Shown in pieces: positions 61,410-64,000 of a DNA stretch of 64,000 nt. The notes beneath the pieces are model-generated. The model had not been told where the DNA came from, did not search any database, and saw nothing but the letters and a program-made list of their open reading frames with translations. Source of the stretch: Amanita rubescens (lineage: Eukaryota > Basidiomycota > Agaricomycetes > Agaricales > Amanitaceae); the NCBI GenBank assembly GCA_015039365.1, contig WION01000095.1, positions 105,821-169,820 on the forward strand. The letters run 5' to 3'. Each line of letters starts with the position of its first letter. Position 1 is the stretch's first letter. A program made the position numbers and the translations under genes.

Positions 61410-64000
61410 ATGCTCGACCTTCACCACGACAATGACTCAACCCTTTTACTTCGTCAACGTTCCCTTCGTCGCGCTCCCAACATTCAACACTCACCTCAAC
61501 TCATCCCTCACACTCCCACCTCTTCCTCTCCACCTCCCCTCCTTACACCCACTCACACTCCACCCCCACGCAAGAAACCAACCTTCGCACTTCCAAGCAC
61601 AATGACAGACGCCTTCCGCCGCTTCCAAGCCTTCAGACACGCCCGCTCCTCCTCCTCTTCTTCCTCTTCCTCCTCGGGTACCAAGACACCCGTGACACCC
61701 TACCATAAACGGAAACACCTCCATGTTCGATCTCATTCAACTCCAACCACCCCAGAGTCCCAGTCTCAAACTCCTCAGATCCAGACTTCTGCTAGCGCGC
61801 CTGTGACAACACAGCCGACGCGTGCCCTCGGGCCTAGTAGTAATAGTAGTGATCCGCAGCAGCAGGCAAAGAATGGAGCTGGGATCGAAGTCCCCGTTCC
61901 GCCTTTACTCAGAGAAGGCACTCAAATGACTAAAATCACGAATAAAAAACGGAAAAAAGTCATGGTGAGGCTTGACCCGGATATGGGCCAAATCATTTGG
62001 GAAGTGATGCAACCTGGTGTTGTCGGGCGTCAACGGATCAGTGCGTGCCTTTCTTTCTTTCTTTCCCTCTCTATCCCCCTCCTTCTCTCTTGCGAGGATG
62101 AGAAACGCTAACGAATACCCTCGCAGTCCCCATCGAAAACATTAAAGAAATGCGATCAGCTTCCGACGCGAGGTACTACCGCGAACAATTCCAACTTTCT
62201 CAAGTCTACCAAGACTGTTGGCTTACGATCATTTACATCCTCGACGGCTCTTACAAGACTCTCCACTTGATCGCTCCCTCCGTTGACGTTTTTCGGGTAT
62301 GGGATGCTACCCTAAGAAAGGTATACGCTATTAGACTCGAATTGATGAGCGGATTGGGGAATTTCGAGATGAGGCAGGCGTTGTGGGAAAAACAGTATTG
62401 GAAGGGGAGCGAGTTGGAAGAGAATGAGAGGTTGAGGTTTGGAGAGGTGGAAAAGCTTTGTAGGAAGATGAATATACATTCGAGTGTGGAGAGTTTGTTT
62501 AGGTTGTTCACGGTGCGTGTGTGTCGTTTTCATCCTTTTGCGTCTTTTTTGACTGGGGAGGACAGCAAGCGGATGTCAAGAATCACGGGTATCTCGATTT
62601 TGACGATTTTAGACGATTTGTGAAGCTTCTCAAAGGTCGACCTGAAATAGACAGGTTGTACAAGAAACTGATTCGTTTGAAGAATGAAGAAGAGGGTGTG
62701 TTTGATTTCAAGACTTTTGAGTATTTTATGCGCGAGGTACAAAAGGTGTGTGTGTGTATATGCGTCGTCAACGCAACGTTGACCGTTCTTTAGTCTAGAC
62801 TTTCGCATGTAGAGCTTAGAGAGCTTTTCGACAAGCACGCAAGCTACAACGAGGGTGAGGGTAACGCGGAAGTGCATCAAGAGCGCGCAACGACCTTGTC
62901 CTTATCCGCGTTTACCTCGTTCCTCATGTCAGCCGATAACGCCGCTTTTGTGGACCAACACAACAAGGTATGGCACGACATGACGAGACCTTTATCCGAC
63001 TACTTTATCGCTTCGTCTCACAACACGTATCTCGTCGGCCACCAACTCGTCGGAGTGAGCACCGTAGAGGGGTACATCCGTGCCTTATTGCACAGTTGCA
63101 GAAGCGTCGAAGGTACGCTTCCCTCTTATGCGTTTTTTATTCTTTATTTTTTAAATTTCATTGCCTACAGTCGACATTTACGACGGAGACGTTGAGCCTA
63201 TGGTCTTTCACGGTAAATCCTTCACATCCAAAGTCTCCCTTCGCGAAGTCTGTCATGCGATTATCAAATACGGTTTCGTCGTATCGCCTTGGCCGATTAT
63301 TATCTCGGCAGAGATGCATTGTAGCATTCCGCAACAGGATATGATTGCGGAGATTTTGATAGAGGTGTTTGGGAGTGCTTTGGTTAGAGTTGGGCCTGAG
63401 GGGAGAACCAAAGTTACCGAACTACCTAGTCCGGAAGAGTTGAAGGGGAGGATATTGTTCAAGGTGCGTGGCGGGTGTTCATTTCTTTTTGCGCGGTTAG
63501 CTGAGCGATAGGTGGTGCAGACGAAGGATGTTACGGCGTTGAGGCAAGAGTCGTCTGATGGTACGGACGTGTTTTTAGAGACGTCTGGGACGTCGTCGGC
63601 GTCTGATTCGGACGCATTGCAAGAAGTCGCTTTGGATGCTGGTATGGCTAGAAAGGGTTCGGGTTCAGGTGCGGCGGCGGGTAGTAGCTCACCGATGATC
63701 TCTCCAAAGATCACGTTCAGTCCGCCGATCCAAGCTGCGCGGACAGTCATACAGAGGGTAAGACACGTGGGTCGCTCTCCCTCCAGCAGCGCCAGCGACT
63801 CTGGGCTCGGCTCAAGTCCAGGTAACAGCTTTTTACGACAACTCAGCCGATCCGAAACCAATTTTCCCGACATTCTCAGCCCCGGCCTCTCACCCAAACC
63901 TTCGTCTTTCCCACCTCCCTCTCCCCTCCGCACGCCAACCCCATCCACCAAATCGCTCACCGCCAAACCCAAAATCTCACCCAACCTCCAATCCCTCCTC
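61410..64000 (+). CDS. phosphoinositide-specific phospholipase C, delta-like, 3' truncated by window end
   Basis: Exons 61410-62040, 62127-62512, 62566-62745, 62794-63112, 63171-63463 and 63521 onward, with phases that agree. First ATG is 61410; MTDAFRRFQ at 61602 is an alternative start. A Ser/Pro-rich N-terminus is followed by a PH-like region (MVRLDPDMGQIIWEV to LELMSGLGNFEMR), EF-hand-like helices (KNHGYLDFDDFRRFVKLL; ELRELFDKH), and the catalytic X domain: LSDYFIASSHNTYLVGHQL with the catalytic His, VEVDIYDGD with the Ca2+-binding Glu/Asp, and MVFHGKSFTSK with the second His. After FK at 63463 comes a Ser-rich X-Y linker. The Y and C2 domains lie beyond the window. The enzyme cleaves PIP2 into IP3 and diacylglycerol at the plasma membrane. 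It is a single-copy type host gene, unlike its neighbours. Confidence 0.9.

Noticed and set aside
1..64000. CRISPR array, rRNA or tRNA genes, bacterial operons
   Set aside because: No regularly spaced direct repeats, no rRNA- or tRNA-like stretches recognised; the introns and gene types are fungal.

Overview
The window looks like a transposon-rich stretch of a basidiomycete (Agaricomycete-type) nuclear genome. The evidence is short GT-AG introns of about 46-80 nt in every gene that can be modelled, a PI-specific phospholipase C with fungal architecture at the right edge, an agaricomycete-style XPG/PIN-like nuclease gene, a KAR2/BiP remnant, and intact Ty3/gypsy, Ty1/copia, hAT and Crypton elements. 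No rRNA, tRNA or CRISPR array was seen.

The backbone is an unusual multicopy family of small genes, all on the + strand. Each has four exons separated by three short introns and predicts about 184-198 aa: an N-terminal Cys/His cluster, an internal CxFC pair, a charged helical exon, and a last exon with a Gly-Gly / N-V-x-G-S-S-N motif followed by a C-terminal hydrophobic anchor. Eight copies are intact or nearly so (12-770, 17097-17857, 28408-29157, 31663-32442, 41612-42375, 43459-55655 interrupted, 57783-58542, 60180-60909). Two are relics (1649-2089, 3640-4012). They fall into three subfamilies, here called alpha, beta and gamma. Alpha-beta pairs recur three times with related flanks, which points to block duplication rather than transposition of the genes.

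Left part: gamma gene and relics (1-4012); an intact six-exon Crypton tyrosine recombinase gene (4974-7437, minus); a decayed XPG-like nuclease gene (7733-9510, minus); a BiP/KAR2 3' fragment (10296-10949, minus); an hAT transposon (11301-16975) with a complete-looking transposase and a 0.9-kb minisatellite.

Middle: an alpha gene whose last codon was hit by a Ty3/gypsy element with near-identical 487-bp LTRs (17853-26323). That element carries gag, pol joined by a -1 frameshift, and an antisense three-exon gene. Then come a beta and an alpha gene, and a second Ty3/gypsy chromovirus on the minus strand (32645-40767, 453-bp LTRs, TSD TGGCC). It shows signs of self-priming and has an extra ORF after pol.

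Right part: a beta gene, then a gamma gene split inside exon 2 by an 11.4-kb nested insertion: a repeat-rich element (43615-55054) that itself received a Ty1/copia element (44830-54872, 634-bp LTRs, TSD CTTAC, half-tRNA-iMet primer site, extra upstream ORF). After that follow a small TIR element (55761-56967), another alpha-beta pair, and the 5' part of a phospholipase C gene running off the window end.
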